NCBI RefSeq assembly: GCF_008935055.1
Contig: NZ_CP043028.1
Span: 2,572,501-2,636,500, forward strand
Reading direction: 5' to 3'
Length of the DNA: 64,000 nt
Origin: Pseudobutyrivibrio xylanivorans
GTDB taxonomy: Bacteria > Bacillota > Clostridia > Lachnospirales > Lachnospiraceae
The notes beneath the pieces were generated by a model. That model made no database searches. It was not told where the DNA came from and saw nothing but the letters and a program-made list of their open reading frames with translations. Each line of letters opens with the position of its first letter. The first letter of the stretch is position 1. This document shows, in pieces, positions 35,939 through 44,937 of this stretch. Position numbers and translations under genes: made by a program.

Positions 35939-36301
35939 ATGGCAAAAAACATTTTAATCTGTGACGATGCTGCATTTATGAGAATGATGATCAAGGACAT
36001 TCTCACCAAGAATGGCTACAATGTTGTAGGCGAAGCTGAAAACGGAAAGATTGCCGTTGATAAGTATGCTGAACTTACACCTGATCTTGTTCTTCTCGAC
36101 ATCACAATGCCTGAGATGGACGGTATTGGCGCCCTTAAAGCCATCAAGGAAAAAGATCCTAACGCATGTGTAATTATGTGTTCTGCTATGGGTCAGCAGG
36201 CCATGGTTATTGAAGCTATCCAGTCAGGAGCCAAGGATTTCATCGTTAAGCCATTCCAGGCTGAGAGAGTTCTTGAGGCTGTAAAGAAGGTTATCGGATA
36301 G
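35939..36301 (+). CDS. cheY: Chemotaxis response regulator CheY
   Basis: 120-residue single receiver domain. Acidic pocket D9-D10, phosphorylated D54 in LVLLDITMPEMDG, the switch S/T region MCSAMGQ and K in IVKPF are all present. CheA phosphorylates it and it then binds FliM. Position between fliY and fliO matches Bacillus. Confidence 0.97.
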   Translation: MAKNILICDDAAFMRMMIKDILTKNGYNVVGEAENGKIAVDKYAELTPDLVLLDITMPEMDGIGALKAIKEKDPNACVIMCSAMGQQAMVIEAIQSGAKDFIVKPFQAERVLEAVKKVIG

Positions 36302-36302
36302 C

Positions 36303-36665
36303 ATGCTTTTTCTTTCTTCTGCTGGAGGAAGTTTCTTGCAGCTTATATTCCTATTGGTTGTTTTTGTAGGTGTTCTTGCAATTACCTATTATGTAACCAA
36401 GTGGATTGCCGGCTACCAGAAGGTTCAGGGCTTCAATAAAAACCTTGAAATTATTGAGGCTATTAAAATTTCCAGCAATAAATATGTTCAAATAATAAGA
36501 GCTGGTGAGGATAGATATTTTGTCATTGCCATCGGCAAGGATGAGGTTGTACCTCTCGGTGAAATATCTGCCTCTCAGCTTAAAGAAATCGAAGGCCAGG
36601 ATATTGTAAGTGCCGCTCCTGTGGATTTCAAAAGTGTTTTGGACAAGCTTTCAAAGAAGAAATAA
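36303..36665 (+). CDS. fliO: Flagellar export apparatus protein FliO
   Basis: 120 residues with one N-terminal membrane span (LQLIFLLVVFVGVLAITYYV) and a small cytoplasmic domain (YVQIIRAGEDRYFVIAIGKDE). FliO chaperones FliP oligomerisation. The family is poorly conserved; the fliP-adjacent position carries much of the weight. It starts two bases after the cheY stop; GGTTATCGGAT is a weak ribosome site, so coupling to cheY is likely. Confidence 0.85.
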   Translation: MLFLSSAGGSFLQLIFLLVVFVGVLAITYYVTKWIAGYQKVQGFNKNLEIIEAIKISSNKYVQIIRAGEDRYFVIAIGKDEVVPLGEISASQLKEIEGQDIVSAAPVDFKSVLDKLSKKK

Positions 36666-36694
36666 TACCACACATCGTTAGGGCAGATTATGTT

Positions 36695-37609
36695 ATGAAT
36701 AAATTAAAAAAGGCTTACTTGGTTTTAAGTTTCTTTTTTGCAATTATGGTTGCAGGAGTCACCGTCTATTACACAGGGGTGACAGCCTATGCAACAAATT
36801 CAACTAATACTACAAATAATGCAAATACTACAGAGCCTGCTGAGGCTACTGAAATGGATGGCACCGAATATGGTGCTGCAAATGGAACCTATGGCGCCAC
36901 TGAAAAGGCACCAAATGCTTCTGATGAAGTTGTAGGTTCGGGCGGTGGCTTCACACTCCGATTTGATGGTGAGGATGGAAATTTTACTTCCACCCTTAGA
37001 ATGCTTGTCATTCTTACCATTTTAACCTTATCACCATCAATCCTTATAATGTTAACTTCCTTTACCAGATGCGTTATAGTTCTGCACTTTATTCGCGCTG
37101 CTATAGGAACAAATACAGCGCCTCCGAATCAGGTACTGATTGGTTTGGCGTTGTTTTTAACATTATTCATCATGTCACCTGTTTTCACCCAAATCAAAAC
37201 AGATGCTATTGATCCTTTTGATGCGGGAGATATCACACAGCAGGAGGCAATTGATGCAGCCATTGGGCCAATTCGAGAGTTTATGTATGGTCAGACTCAG
37301 GTTAAGGATTTGAATCTCTTCTGTGAGATTGCCGGTGTTACCTACGAGGAGGATCATTACGACGACGTAGCATTTACAATTGTAGTACCAGCTTTTATTT
37401 TATCAGAGCTTCGTACAGCCTTTATTATTGGCTTTATGATTTATGTACCATTTATCGTAATAGACATGGTTGTTGCATCCGTGCTTATGTCAATGGGTAT
37501 GATGATGCTGCCACCGACGACGATTTCACTTCCATTTAAGATTTTGTTGTTTGTATTGGTAGATGGTTGGGATCTTTGCATCGGCGGATTGGTAAAGACA
37601 TTTTACTGA
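36695..37609 (+). CDS. fliP: Flagellar export gate protein FliP
   Basis: 304 residues. An N-terminal signal-like span (about 8-28) is followed by an unusual Thr/Asn/Ala/Glu-rich stretch (about 32-85), then the FliP core with TILTLSPSILIMLTSFTR, TAPPNQVLIGLALFLTLF and SELRTAFIIGFMIYVPF. FliP with FliQ/FliR forms the export gate in the MS ring. Length exceeds common ~220-255-residue FliP because of the low-complexity N-terminal region. Confidence 0.96.
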   Translation: MNKLKKAYLVLSFFFAIMVAGVTVYYTGVTAYATNSTNTTNNANTTEPAEATEMDGTEYGAANGTYGATEKAPNASDEVVGSGGGFTLRFDGEDGNFTSTLRMLVILTILTLSPSILIMLTSFTRCVIVLHFIRAAIGTNTAPPNQVLIGLALFLTLFIMSPVFTQIKTDAIDPFDAGDITQQEAIDAAIGPIREFMYGQTQVKDLNLFCEIAGVTYEEDHYDDVAFTIVVPAFILSELRTAFIIGFMIYVPFIVIDMVVASVLMSMGMMMLPPTTISLPFKILLFVLVDGWDLCIGGLVKTFY

Positions 37610-37643
37610 TTGAAAATGCATGGCAACCAGGAGAGGGTAGGTT

Positions 37644-37913
37644 ATGACTGAGGGACAGGTATTAGATATCATTAGAGATGCTATATACACATTGCTTATT
37701 ACATCTTTGCCACTTTTGCTAGTATCTCTTTCTATCGGTCTTATTATCAGTATATTTCAAACAGTCACATCTATTCAGGAGCAAACCCTTACATTCATTC
37801 CAAAGATTGTAGGTGTCTTTGCTGCTCTTATTTTTTTCGGTCCATGGATGCTTACAGTGTTAACAGAATATATCACAAATATGTGGCTTAATTTCAGTAT
37901 TTACCTGGGCTAG
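37644..37913 (+). CDS. fliQ: Flagellar export gate protein FliQ
   Basis: 89 residues with two membrane spans. The motif SIFQTVTSIQEQTLTFIPK in the loop between them is the hallmark of FliQ. Four copies wrap the FliP-FliR gate. GGAGAGGGTAGGTT precedes the ATG. Confidence 0.97.
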   Translation: MTEGQVLDIIRDAIYTLLITSLPLLLVSLSIGLIISIFQTVTSIQEQTLTFIPKIVGVFAALIFFGPWMLTVLTEYITNMWLNFSIYLG

Positions 37914-37919
37914 AATAGG

Positions 37920-38699
37920 ATGTTTAGTTTACATTTTACTTTAGAAAACTTTGAATACTTCTTGTTGATACTTACCCGCATATCCATGTTTGTAGTAGTG
38001 GCACCGTTTTTTAACACCAGCAATACACCAGCCAGGGTCAAGGTGGGCTTTAGCGCCCTAGTGTCTCTTATGCTGTATTTTGTTGTTGATTTTAGTGCCT
38101 TAAATTATTCTACGGTTATTGGATATGCTTTTTTAGTTATAAAGGAAGCCATAACTGGACTAATAATTGGTTTTTCAACCTATTGCTGTACCTTTATCAT
38201 TCTTCTTGCTGGAAATATGATTGATATGAATATCGGTCTATCCATGGCACAGGAATATGACCCAAGCCTTAGGGTTGAAACCACTGTTACAGGAACCCTT
38301 TATAACAACTTTATAATGATTCTTCTTGTATTATCGGGAATGCACAGATATATTTTCAGATCCTTCTGCGATGCATTCGCGCTTATACCATTAGGCGGAA
38401 CCATTTTTAGGTGGGATTCACTTTTTACCTCCACCATCACATTTATTTCCGATGTATTTGTTATCGGGTTTAGAATCATTCTTCCAGTGTTTGCAGTTAT
38501 TATGATTTTAAATGCAATACTTGGAATTATGGTAAAGGTTGCACCTCAGATTCATATGTTTTCCGTTGGTGCACAGCTGAAAATCATAGTTGGTTTTATG
38601 ATTTTGTTTTTGACAGTATTCCTGCTGCCAGACATTGCAGCCTTCATCTTTAAGGAGATGAAGAAGATGATGGTGCTATATATTCAGGGATTGTATTAA
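37920..38699 (+). CDS. fliR: Flagellar export gate protein FliR
   Basis: 259 residues, about six hydrophobic segments. PFFNTSNTPARVKVGFSALVS and GLIIGFSTYCCTFIILLAGNMID, cut here to GFSTYCCTFIILLAGN, are family regions. One copy per gate. Six bases after fliQ and followed 12 bases later by flhB. Confidence 0.95.
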   Translation: MFSLHFTLENFEYFLLILTRISMFVVVAPFFNTSNTPARVKVGFSALVSLMLYFVVDFSALNYSTVIGYAFLVIKEAITGLIIGFSTYCCTFIILLAGNMIDMNIGLSMAQEYDPSLRVETTVTGTLYNNFIMILLVLSGMHRYIFRSFCDAFALIPLGGTIFRWDSLFTSTITFISDVFVIGFRIILPVFAVIMILNAILGIMVKVAPQIHMFSVGAQLKIIVGFMILFLTVFLLPDIAAFIFKEMKKMMVLYIQGLY

Positions 38700-38711
38700 G
38701 GGATTGAGTTA

Positions 38712-39857
38712 ATGAATGATTTGATGGAAAAACAGCGAGTTTTGCTAATTCCATACGATCTGCAGTTCTTTGCCAAGGATGGTGAGGGCGGTGAAAAAAC
38801 CGAACAGCCAACCAGCAAAAAGCTTGCTGATGCAAGAAAAGAGGGCAAGGTTGCAAAGAGCAAAGAAGTTGTAAATGGAGTGGCACTTCTTGGATTTTTC
38901 CTATCCCTAAGAATTTTTTTGGGCTTCGCAGGCACGCGATTCGAGGAAATATTTGCCTGGATTTATTCCATCATTCCTGACATTGTAAAGATGAATGGAA
39001 GTGGACTTACAATACAGACTACTGAAGGAATTTTTCAGTCTCTGCTTTTGAGAATGCTAATTATCCTGCTTCCATTTTTAATAGTAGGTTTTTTCACAGG
39101 CTTTGTTGCAAACCTGATTCAGGTAGGCTGGAAGCCAACAATGAAGCCGCTGGAGCCAAAGCTTAGCAAATTTAATCCAGTCAATGGTTTTAAGCGAATC
39201 TTTTCCAAGGATTCAATTATGAACCTGGTTATGGCATTGGCAAAGCTATTTTTGATTATTTATATTGCCTACACCACTATAAAGGATCAGGCAAATAATT
39301 TGTTTATCCTTTATGATATTGGTTTAAAAGCCGCACTTAGCATGATATTTCAGATAATAGTTGATACTGGTATAAAAATCAGTATCGTCTATATCATTCT
39401 TGGACTTGCTGATTACATGTATCAGAAGTGGAAATTCACTGATGATATGAAGATGACCAAGCAGGAGGTCAAGGATGAATATAAAAACACTGAAGGAGAT
39501 CCTCAGATTAAAGGTAAACAACGTCAGCGTATGATGGAAAGCTCCCAGAGGCGTATGATGAAAAATGTGCCTCAGGCCGACGTTGTTATCACAAACCCTA
39601 CCCACATTGCTGTGGCAATTTTATATGACAACACCAAAGATGAGGCACCGAGAGTTGTGGCAAAGGGTGAAGATTATTTGGCGAAGAAAATTAAGGATGC
39701 TGCTAAGGAAAGCGGCGTCCCGGTTGTAGAAAATAAACCACTTGCAAGAGCCTTGTATGCAACAGTTGATATTGATGAAACCATTCCGCCGGAGCTCTAT
39801 CAGGCAGTGGCAGAAATCCTGGCTGTTGTTTACACAGAACGGAATCAGGCTGTTTAA
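38712..39857 (+). CDS. flhB: Flagellar export switch protein FlhB
   Basis: 381 residues. After a short leader, DGEGGEKTEQPTSKKLADAR is the conserved start. Four membrane spans occupy about 60-235. The cytoplasmic domain includes the self-cleavage site NPTH (in DVVITNPTHIAVAI), whose N/P cut changes export from rod/hook to filament substrates. The first ~25 residues before DGEGG are a small N-terminal extension. Confidence 0.97.
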   Translation: MNDLMEKQRVLLIPYDLQFFAKDGEGGEKTEQPTSKKLADARKEGKVAKSKEVVNGVALLGFFLSLRIFLGFAGTRFEEIFAWIYSIIPDIVKMNGSGLTIQTTEGIFQSLLLRMLIILLPFLIVGFFTGFVANLIQVGWKPTMKPLEPKLSKFNPVNGFKRIFSKDSIMNLVMALAKLFLIIYIAYTTIKDQANNLFILYDIGLKAALSMIFQIIVDTGIKISIVYIILGLADYMYQKWKFTDDMKMTKQEVKDEYKNTEGDPQIKGKQRQRMMESSQRRMMKNVPQADVVITNPTHIAVAILYDNTKDEAPRVVAKGEDYLAKKIKDAAKESGVPVVENKPLARALYATVDIDETIPPELYQAVAEILAVVYTERNQAV

Positions 39858-39883
39858 AATTTAGGGGAAAGGGGGAGTAAAAA

Positions 39884-41932
39884 ATGGAATTTGCAGCATC
39901 TGTTAAGAAGGCTGATGTTGGCGTTGCTATATATTTGCTTGCCGCTGTTGCTTTCTTCATTATTCCTATCCCTAATTTTGTGCTGGATGTAATGATTGCA
40001 TTCAATATATCCGTAGCACTTATCGTTTTGATGAACGTTCTTTTTGTTCAGGAAGTTTTGGATATGTCCTTCTTCCCGACATTGCTTTTGTTCACCACCA
40101 TTTTTAGAATTTCATTAAATGTTTCCTCTACTAAGCTCATTCTTTCATCTGGTGACCCTGGAAACGTAGTTAGAACCTTCGGAACCTTCGTAGGTGGAAA
40201 TGACCTGATTATCGGTGCAATCATTTTCATTATTTTGATTATCATCCAGTTTATGGTTATCAATAAAGGTTCTGAGCGTGTAGCTGAAGTATCAGCACGT
40301 TTCACACTGGATGCTATGCCTGGTAAGCAGATGGCTATCGATGCTGATTTGAACACGGGCGCAATTGATGATGCAGAGGCAAAACGAAGAAGAGATAAGA
40401 TTCAGGAAGAATCGGCATTCTTCGGCGCCATGGATGGTGCTACTAAGTACGTAAAAGGAGATGCTACTGCTGGTCTTATCATCACAGTTGTTAATCTTGC
40501 AGGCGGCTGTGCCATGGGAATGCTGAATCAGGGACTTCCATTTGCAGATGCCATTCAGCAGTTTGGTGTCTTAACAATTGGTGATGGACTTGTTTCCCAG
40601 ATACCATCTCTTCTGATTTCATTATCAACAGGTATTCTCGTAACTAAGGGCTCAAAATCGGCAGACTTCTCAGGAATTCTTATTAAACAGCTTTTTGGAA
40701 TTCCAAAGGTTATGTATATAGTTGGAGCTGCGATGGCGGTACTTGCCTTCACTCCACTTAACACTGTTCTTTTCCTTGGCTTTGCGGCAGCCTTTATAGC
40801 AACAGGCTATTCAATGTCGAAGACCATTGGAGAAGAGAAAATTGAGGAGGAGGTTGCAGCTGAGGAGACTGAGGCAGAAGAAATCAGAAAGCCTGAAAAT
40901 GTTGTTTCACTCCTTCAGGTTGATCCAATCGAGCTTGAGTTTGGTTACGGTATCATTCCACTTGCCGATGTAAATCAGGGTGGTGACCTTCTTGACCGAG
41001 TTGTTATGATTCGTCGTCAGATTGCTTTGGAGCTTGGTACTGTTGTTCCAATCATTCGACTTCGAGATAATATTCAGCTGAATCCAAATCAATACATTAT
41101 AAAGATAAAGGGTATTCAGGTTACAGAGGGAGAAATTCTTTTCGACCACTATATGGCTATGAATCCAGGTTATGTTGAGGAGGAAATCACAGGTATTCCA
41201 ACCTTCGAGCCATCCTTCCATCTACCAGCACTTTGGATTACAGAATCACAACGTGAGAGAGCTGAGTCACTTGGCTACACAGTTGTTGATCCACCTTCAA
41301 TTATCGCTACTCACCTTACAGAGATTATTAGAAGCCATATTGCAGAACTTCTCACCAGACAGGATGTTCAGAATCTTATCGACAACCTCAAGGAAACAAA
41401 TCCTGTTATCGTGGAAGAGCTTATTCCAAAACTTCTTGGTCTTGGAGATGTTCAGAAGGTTCTTCAGAATCTTCTTTCAGAGGGTGTTTCTATCAGAGAT
41501 TTGCTTTCAATTTTCGAGGTTTTGGCAGACCATGCCACAACAACTCACGACACAGACGTCCTGACAGAATATGTTCGCCAGGGCTTGAAGCGAGCTATAT
41601 CTAGTCGCTACTTTACACCTAACGAGGTTACTCAGGTTATCACTGTTGACCCTAAGGTTGAACAGGATATCATGGCGTCTATTAAACAGACAGAGCAGGG
41701 CGCATACCTGACTCTTGATCCAGAAAGAATTAAAGCTATCATTGCTTCTCTTGAGGAGGAAATTAAGAAGCTTGAAGAGCTTGGCAGAACTCCTATAGTA
41801 GTTACATCGCCAATCGTTAGAATGTATTTCAAGAGTATGACTCAGGATTACATCAAGGATTTGATTGTAGTTTCCTATAACGAAATTGATTCAAACGTAG
41901 AACTTACATCAGTAGGAATGGTTACAGGGTGA
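39884..41932 (+). CDS. flhA: Flagellar export channel protein FlhA
   Basis: 682 residues. Seven or eight membrane spans in the first ~320 residues with the FHIPEP-family loop RFTLDAMPGKQMAIDADLNT, given up to 20 residues. The cytoplasmic docking ring starts near 345 (DPIELEFGYGIIPLAD) and ends with YNEIDSNVELTSVGMV. It handles proton-coupled export and chaperone docking. AGGGGAAAGGGGGAG precedes the ATG. Confidence 0.98.
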   Translation: MEFAASVKKADVGVAIYLLAAVAFFIIPIPNFVLDVMIAFNISVALIVLMNVLFVQEVLDMSFFPTLLLFTTIFRISLNVSSTKLILSSGDPGNVVRTFGTFVGGNDLIIGAIIFIILIIIQFMVINKGSERVAEVSARFTLDAMPGKQMAIDADLNTGAIDDAEAKRRRDKIQEESAFFGAMDGATKYVKGDATAGLIITVVNLAGGCAMGMLNQGLPFADAIQQFGVLTIGDGLVSQIPSLLISLSTGILVTKGSKSADFSGILIKQLFGIPKVMYIVGAAMAVLAFTPLNTVLFLGFAAAFIATGYSMSKTIGEEKIEEEVAAEETEAEEIRKPENVVSLLQVDPIELEFGYGIIPLADVNQGGDLLDRVVMIRRQIALELGTVVPIIRLRDNIQLNPNQYIIKIKGIQVTEGEILFDHYMAMNPGYVEEEITGIPTFEPSFHLPALWITESQRERAESLGYTVVDPPSIIATHLTEIIRSHIAELLTRQDVQNLIDNLKETNPVIVEELIPKLLGLGDVQKVLQNLLSEGVSIRDLLSIFEVLADHATTTHDTDVLTEYVRQGLKRAISSRYFTPNEVTQVITVDPKVEQDIMASIKQTEQGAYLTLDPERIKAIIASLEEEIKKLEELGRTPIVVTSPIVRMYFKSMTQDYIKDLIVVSYNEIDSNVELTSVGMVTG

Positions 41933-41937
41933 ATTAA

Positions 41938-43299
41938 ATGACAATTAACAAGTACACTGGAAAAACAGAAGAAGAGGCTATGGCAAAGGTTCGTGAGGAG
42001 CTTGGGAGCGCCGCAGTCATCATGAATGTAAAGGTCATTAAGCCAAAGGGCCTAAAGAGCTTCTTCAAGGGCAACACCTATGAAGTAACTGCTGCAGTAG
42101 AGGATGATGGTTTTTTAAAGGAGGCACTTGATTTTGCAGTGCCTGTAACAGAAGAGAAAACCAGCAGCTTTGATGCAGTTGCTGATGATGCATTGATTCT
42201 TAAGGATGCGTTTTCTGCTGTAAATCAGGTTTTGGAAAAGCAAGAGCACGAAGAAGAGGGGGGAGATAAAGCTATGATGGAAACAACCACCGATTTTGAA
42301 CCACTTTCTGGCACTGCACCTAGAGCAAAGCTCTATGAACCTACCTATTCAAGACCAGCTTTTGTTAGACCACCTGAGCCTGAAAAGGTGAATTTTACAC
42401 CAGAACCTAAGATTGTCGTTCAGGAAAAGCCTGTTGAAAGACAGGTAGAGAGGCCTGTAGAGAGGGCTACTGAAAAGTTATCTATCGAGGGGGATACCCA
42501 TGTTTTTGTAAAGATGCTTTACAACGTGCTTTTAGATAATGAGGTACAGGAGAAATATATTAATCAGGTTTTGGATGACATGGACAAGCTTTTAAGAACC
42601 AGCCATTCTTTGGATAATCTGCTTTCTTCTGTTTATCAGAAGATGGTGTTAAAGCTTGGTACTCCAACCAGAATTCAGTCAGGAGAAAAGAAGCCAAAGG
42701 TTGTATTTTTCATTGGTCCTACAGGTGTTGGAAAGACAACCACCATCGCTAAAATCGCCTCAAAATTTAAGGTTGAAGAGGGTAAAAAGGTTGGACTAAT
42801 CACTGCTGATACATACAGAATGGCTGCTGCAAATCAGCTTCAGACCTATGCAAATATCCTTGGCGTTCCACTTAATGTAATCTATTCAGCTGATGAGCTT
42901 TTGGAAACAGTTAAAAAGCAGATAAGAGAGTACCAGGATCTAGAGGTTATTTTGGTTGATACAATCGGCTTTTCTCACAGAAATGACCAGCAGAGAGAAG
43001 ATACCAAAAAGCTTGTTACAGCACTTAATGGTTTCTATGATTCAGAGGTATACCTTGTGCTGTCGGCAACAACAAAGCATAAGGATTTAATTGATATTGC
43101 AGATTCCTATATGGGATTTACAGATTTTAATATGATATTTACTAAGCTTGATGAAACGAAATGTCTCGGTAACATTTTTAACATGAAGCTTTACACAGGG
43201 GCATCTCTTTCCTATATCACCACAGGTCAGAATGTTCCAGATGACATTGAGATTGTTAATGCCCAGAAGCTGGTAAAACAGTTATTGGGAGGAAACTAA
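41938..43299 (+). CDS. flhF: SRP-type GTPase FlhF
   Basis: 453 residues. A basic N-terminal domain (1-60) leads to a long variable, Pro/Glu-rich B region (~95-180), then the NG domain with G1 GPTGVGKT at 260-267, TADTYRMAAANQLQTYA and DTIGFSH. FlhF sets flagellar placement and early assembly together with FlhG. GGTGAATTAA is a modest ribosome site; only five bases separate it from flhA. Confidence 0.96.
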   Translation: MTINKYTGKTEEEAMAKVREELGSAAVIMNVKVIKPKGLKSFFKGNTYEVTAAVEDDGFLKEALDFAVPVTEEKTSSFDAVADDALILKDAFSAVNQVLEKQEHEEEGGDKAMMETTTDFEPLSGTAPRAKLYEPTYSRPAFVRPPEPEKVNFTPEPKIVVQEKPVERQVERPVERATEKLSIEGDTHVFVKMLYNVLLDNEVQEKYINQVLDDMDKLLRTSHSLDNLLSSVYQKMVLKLGTPTRIQSGEKKPKVVFFIGPTGVGKTTTIAKIASKFKVEEGKKVGLITADTYRMAAANQLQTYANILGVPLNVIYSADELLETVKKQIREYQDLEVILVDTIGFSHRNDQQREDTKKLVTALNGFYDSEVYLVLSATTKHKDLIDIADSYMGFTDFNMIFTKLDETKCLGNIFNMKLYTGASLSYITTGQNVPDDIEIVNAQKLVKQLLGGN

Positions 43300-44175
43300 A
43301 TGGATCAAGCGGAAAATTTACGTAACGTCATTAAGGCGAAAAGCATAAAAAACGTTGAAAATACCAAGGTTATTACCATTACCTCAGGTAAGGGCGGCGT
43401 TGGAAAGTCAAATATGGCTGTAAACTTGGCTGTCCAATTTACCAAAATGGGAAAAAAGGTAATTATTTTGGATGCAGACTTTGGTCTGGCCAATGTTGAG
43501 GTTATGTTTGGAACCTTGCCTAACTTTAATTTGTCCGATGTGATTTTCAAAGGAATGAGCATCAGAGACATTATAACCACTGGGCCCATGGGCATTGGCT
43601 TCATATCAGGTGGTTCCGGAGTGGTGGGTTTAAATAATCTAAATCGTGAACAAATTACGTTTTTAGTGCATAATCTATCACTTTTAAACGATTTATGTGA
43701 TATTCTTATAATAGATACAGGTGCGGGTGTTTCGGATCAGGTTCTGGAATTTGTGTTAGCATCACCTGAGGTGCTGCTTGTTTCCACTCCTGAGCCAAGC
43801 TCGCTGACGGATTCCTATTCCCTGATGAAGGCAATGTGTAAGAACAGCAAATACATCAAGGATGGAACCAATGTACACCTGATTGCAAATAAGGTTATCA
43901 GTGAGTCGGAAGGGCAGGCTGTCTATCTTAAGATGCAATCAGTGGTAAAGAAGTTCTTAGGTGGCGATTTGGACTACTTAGGATACATTCCTTACGATAC
44001 TAATCTAGAAAAGGCAGTGCGAAATCAGAAGGTGGTGTCCTTGGAATATCCAAACAGCAAGGCTACTAAGAGCTTTGAGACTATTGCTTCAAAGCTTTTG
44101 CAAAAGGATGCAGGCACCCACTATAGATGGGGTGTTTCACACATATTCAGTGCATTGCTTAGGGACAGGGCATAG
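43300..44175 (+). CDS. flhG: MinD-like ATPase FlhG (YlxH)
   Basis: 291 residues, ParA/MinD family. Deviant Walker A SGKGGVGKS at 29-37, switch I region LDADFGLANVEVMFG and Walker B-like ILIIDTGAGVS. An N-terminal helix with RNVIKAKS fits the FlhF-activating segment (family knowledge). It controls flagellar number. Starts on the base after the flhF stop, so the pair is coupled. Confidence 0.95.
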   Translation: MDQAENLRNVIKAKSIKNVENTKVITITSGKGGVGKSNMAVNLAVQFTKMGKKVIILDADFGLANVEVMFGTLPNFNLSDVIFKGMSIRDIITTGPMGIGFISGGSGVVGLNNLNREQITFLVHNLSLLNDLCDILIIDTGAGVSDQVLEFVLASPEVLLVSTPEPSSLTDSYSLMKAMCKNSKYIKDGTNVHLIANKVISESEGQAVYLKMQSVVKKFLGGDLDYLGYIPYDTNLEKAVRNQKVVSLEYPNSKATKSFETIASKLLQKDAGTHYRWGVSHIFSALLRDRA

Positions 44176-44178
44176 TTT

Positions 44179-44934
44179 ATGAAGATACAGGATCTTAGGC
44201 CAGGCACTCCAATAGAGTTTACAATTGCCGGCTCAACTTCTGAAAGGGAAGTAAATCTGAATAGCGAGGGAGAGCGAAGTGTATATATCTCAAGCGTCTT
44301 TGGTGTTACCAAAAAAGGCGAGATTATCTTCCATATTCCTACCAAAAAGGGACATACAGTTACGATACCGATGAATGTTCCTTTTAATGCTGTTTTCAAT
44401 ACAAGGGCTGGAATGTTCCAGCTTAAAGGTGAAATTACAAAAAGAGGCAAGCTGGAGAATTTCCCAGTATATGTATTTGAACCCTCAACAGGTCTTTCAA
44501 AAGTTCAAAGACGTGATTACTACAGGTTCCAATGCCTGATACCAATTAGAGTTTTACCAATTCCGGAGGATGTTGCGTTTCTTCCGAATATGCCTCTTGT
44601 AGAGGATGATTTGGAGCGATACGGGAATACCTATGGTATAGCTTTTCAGGGAAATATCCTTGATATTAGCGGTGGTGGAGTTAGATTTACTGCTGATATG
44701 GATATTGGTACTGATAAGGATCATTACGTATATGTTAGCTTCAAGCTGGTTTCACACACAGTGAACGAGACTATCAATGCTGTGGCCAGAAGAATTAAAA
44801 GTGTATACAAACCAGACCTGAAGCTTTTTGAACATAGAATTGAATTTTTATTCAAAGAGACAGAAGACAGAGAAACCATAATTAAGTACATTTTTGACGA
44901 GGAGCGACGCATCAGAAAGAAGGATCAAGGGTAA
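44179..44934 (+). CDS. PilZ-domain (YcgR/YpfA-like) c-di-GMP-binding flagellar brake protein
   Basis: 251 residues. The N-terminal ~95 residues form a YcgR-N-like beta domain. The PilZ domain follows with the c-di-GMP contacts R112-x3-R116 in QRRDYYRF and DISGGGVRF near 160. YcgR-type proteins slow or bias the motor when c-di-GMP is high. Three bases after flhG and three before cheB, so it is integral to the operon. Confidence 0.9.
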   Translation: MKIQDLRPGTPIEFTIAGSTSEREVNLNSEGERSVYISSVFGVTKKGEIIFHIPTKKGHTVTIPMNVPFNAVFNTRAGMFQLKGEITKRGKLENFPVYVFEPSTGLSKVQRRDYYRFQCLIPIRVLPIPEDVAFLPNMPLVEDDLERYGNTYGIAFQGNILDISGGGVRFTADMDIGTDKDHYVYVSFKLVSHTVNETINAVARRIKSVYKPDLKLFEHRIEFLFKETEDRETIIKYIFDEERRIRKKDQG

Positions 44935-44937
44935 AGA

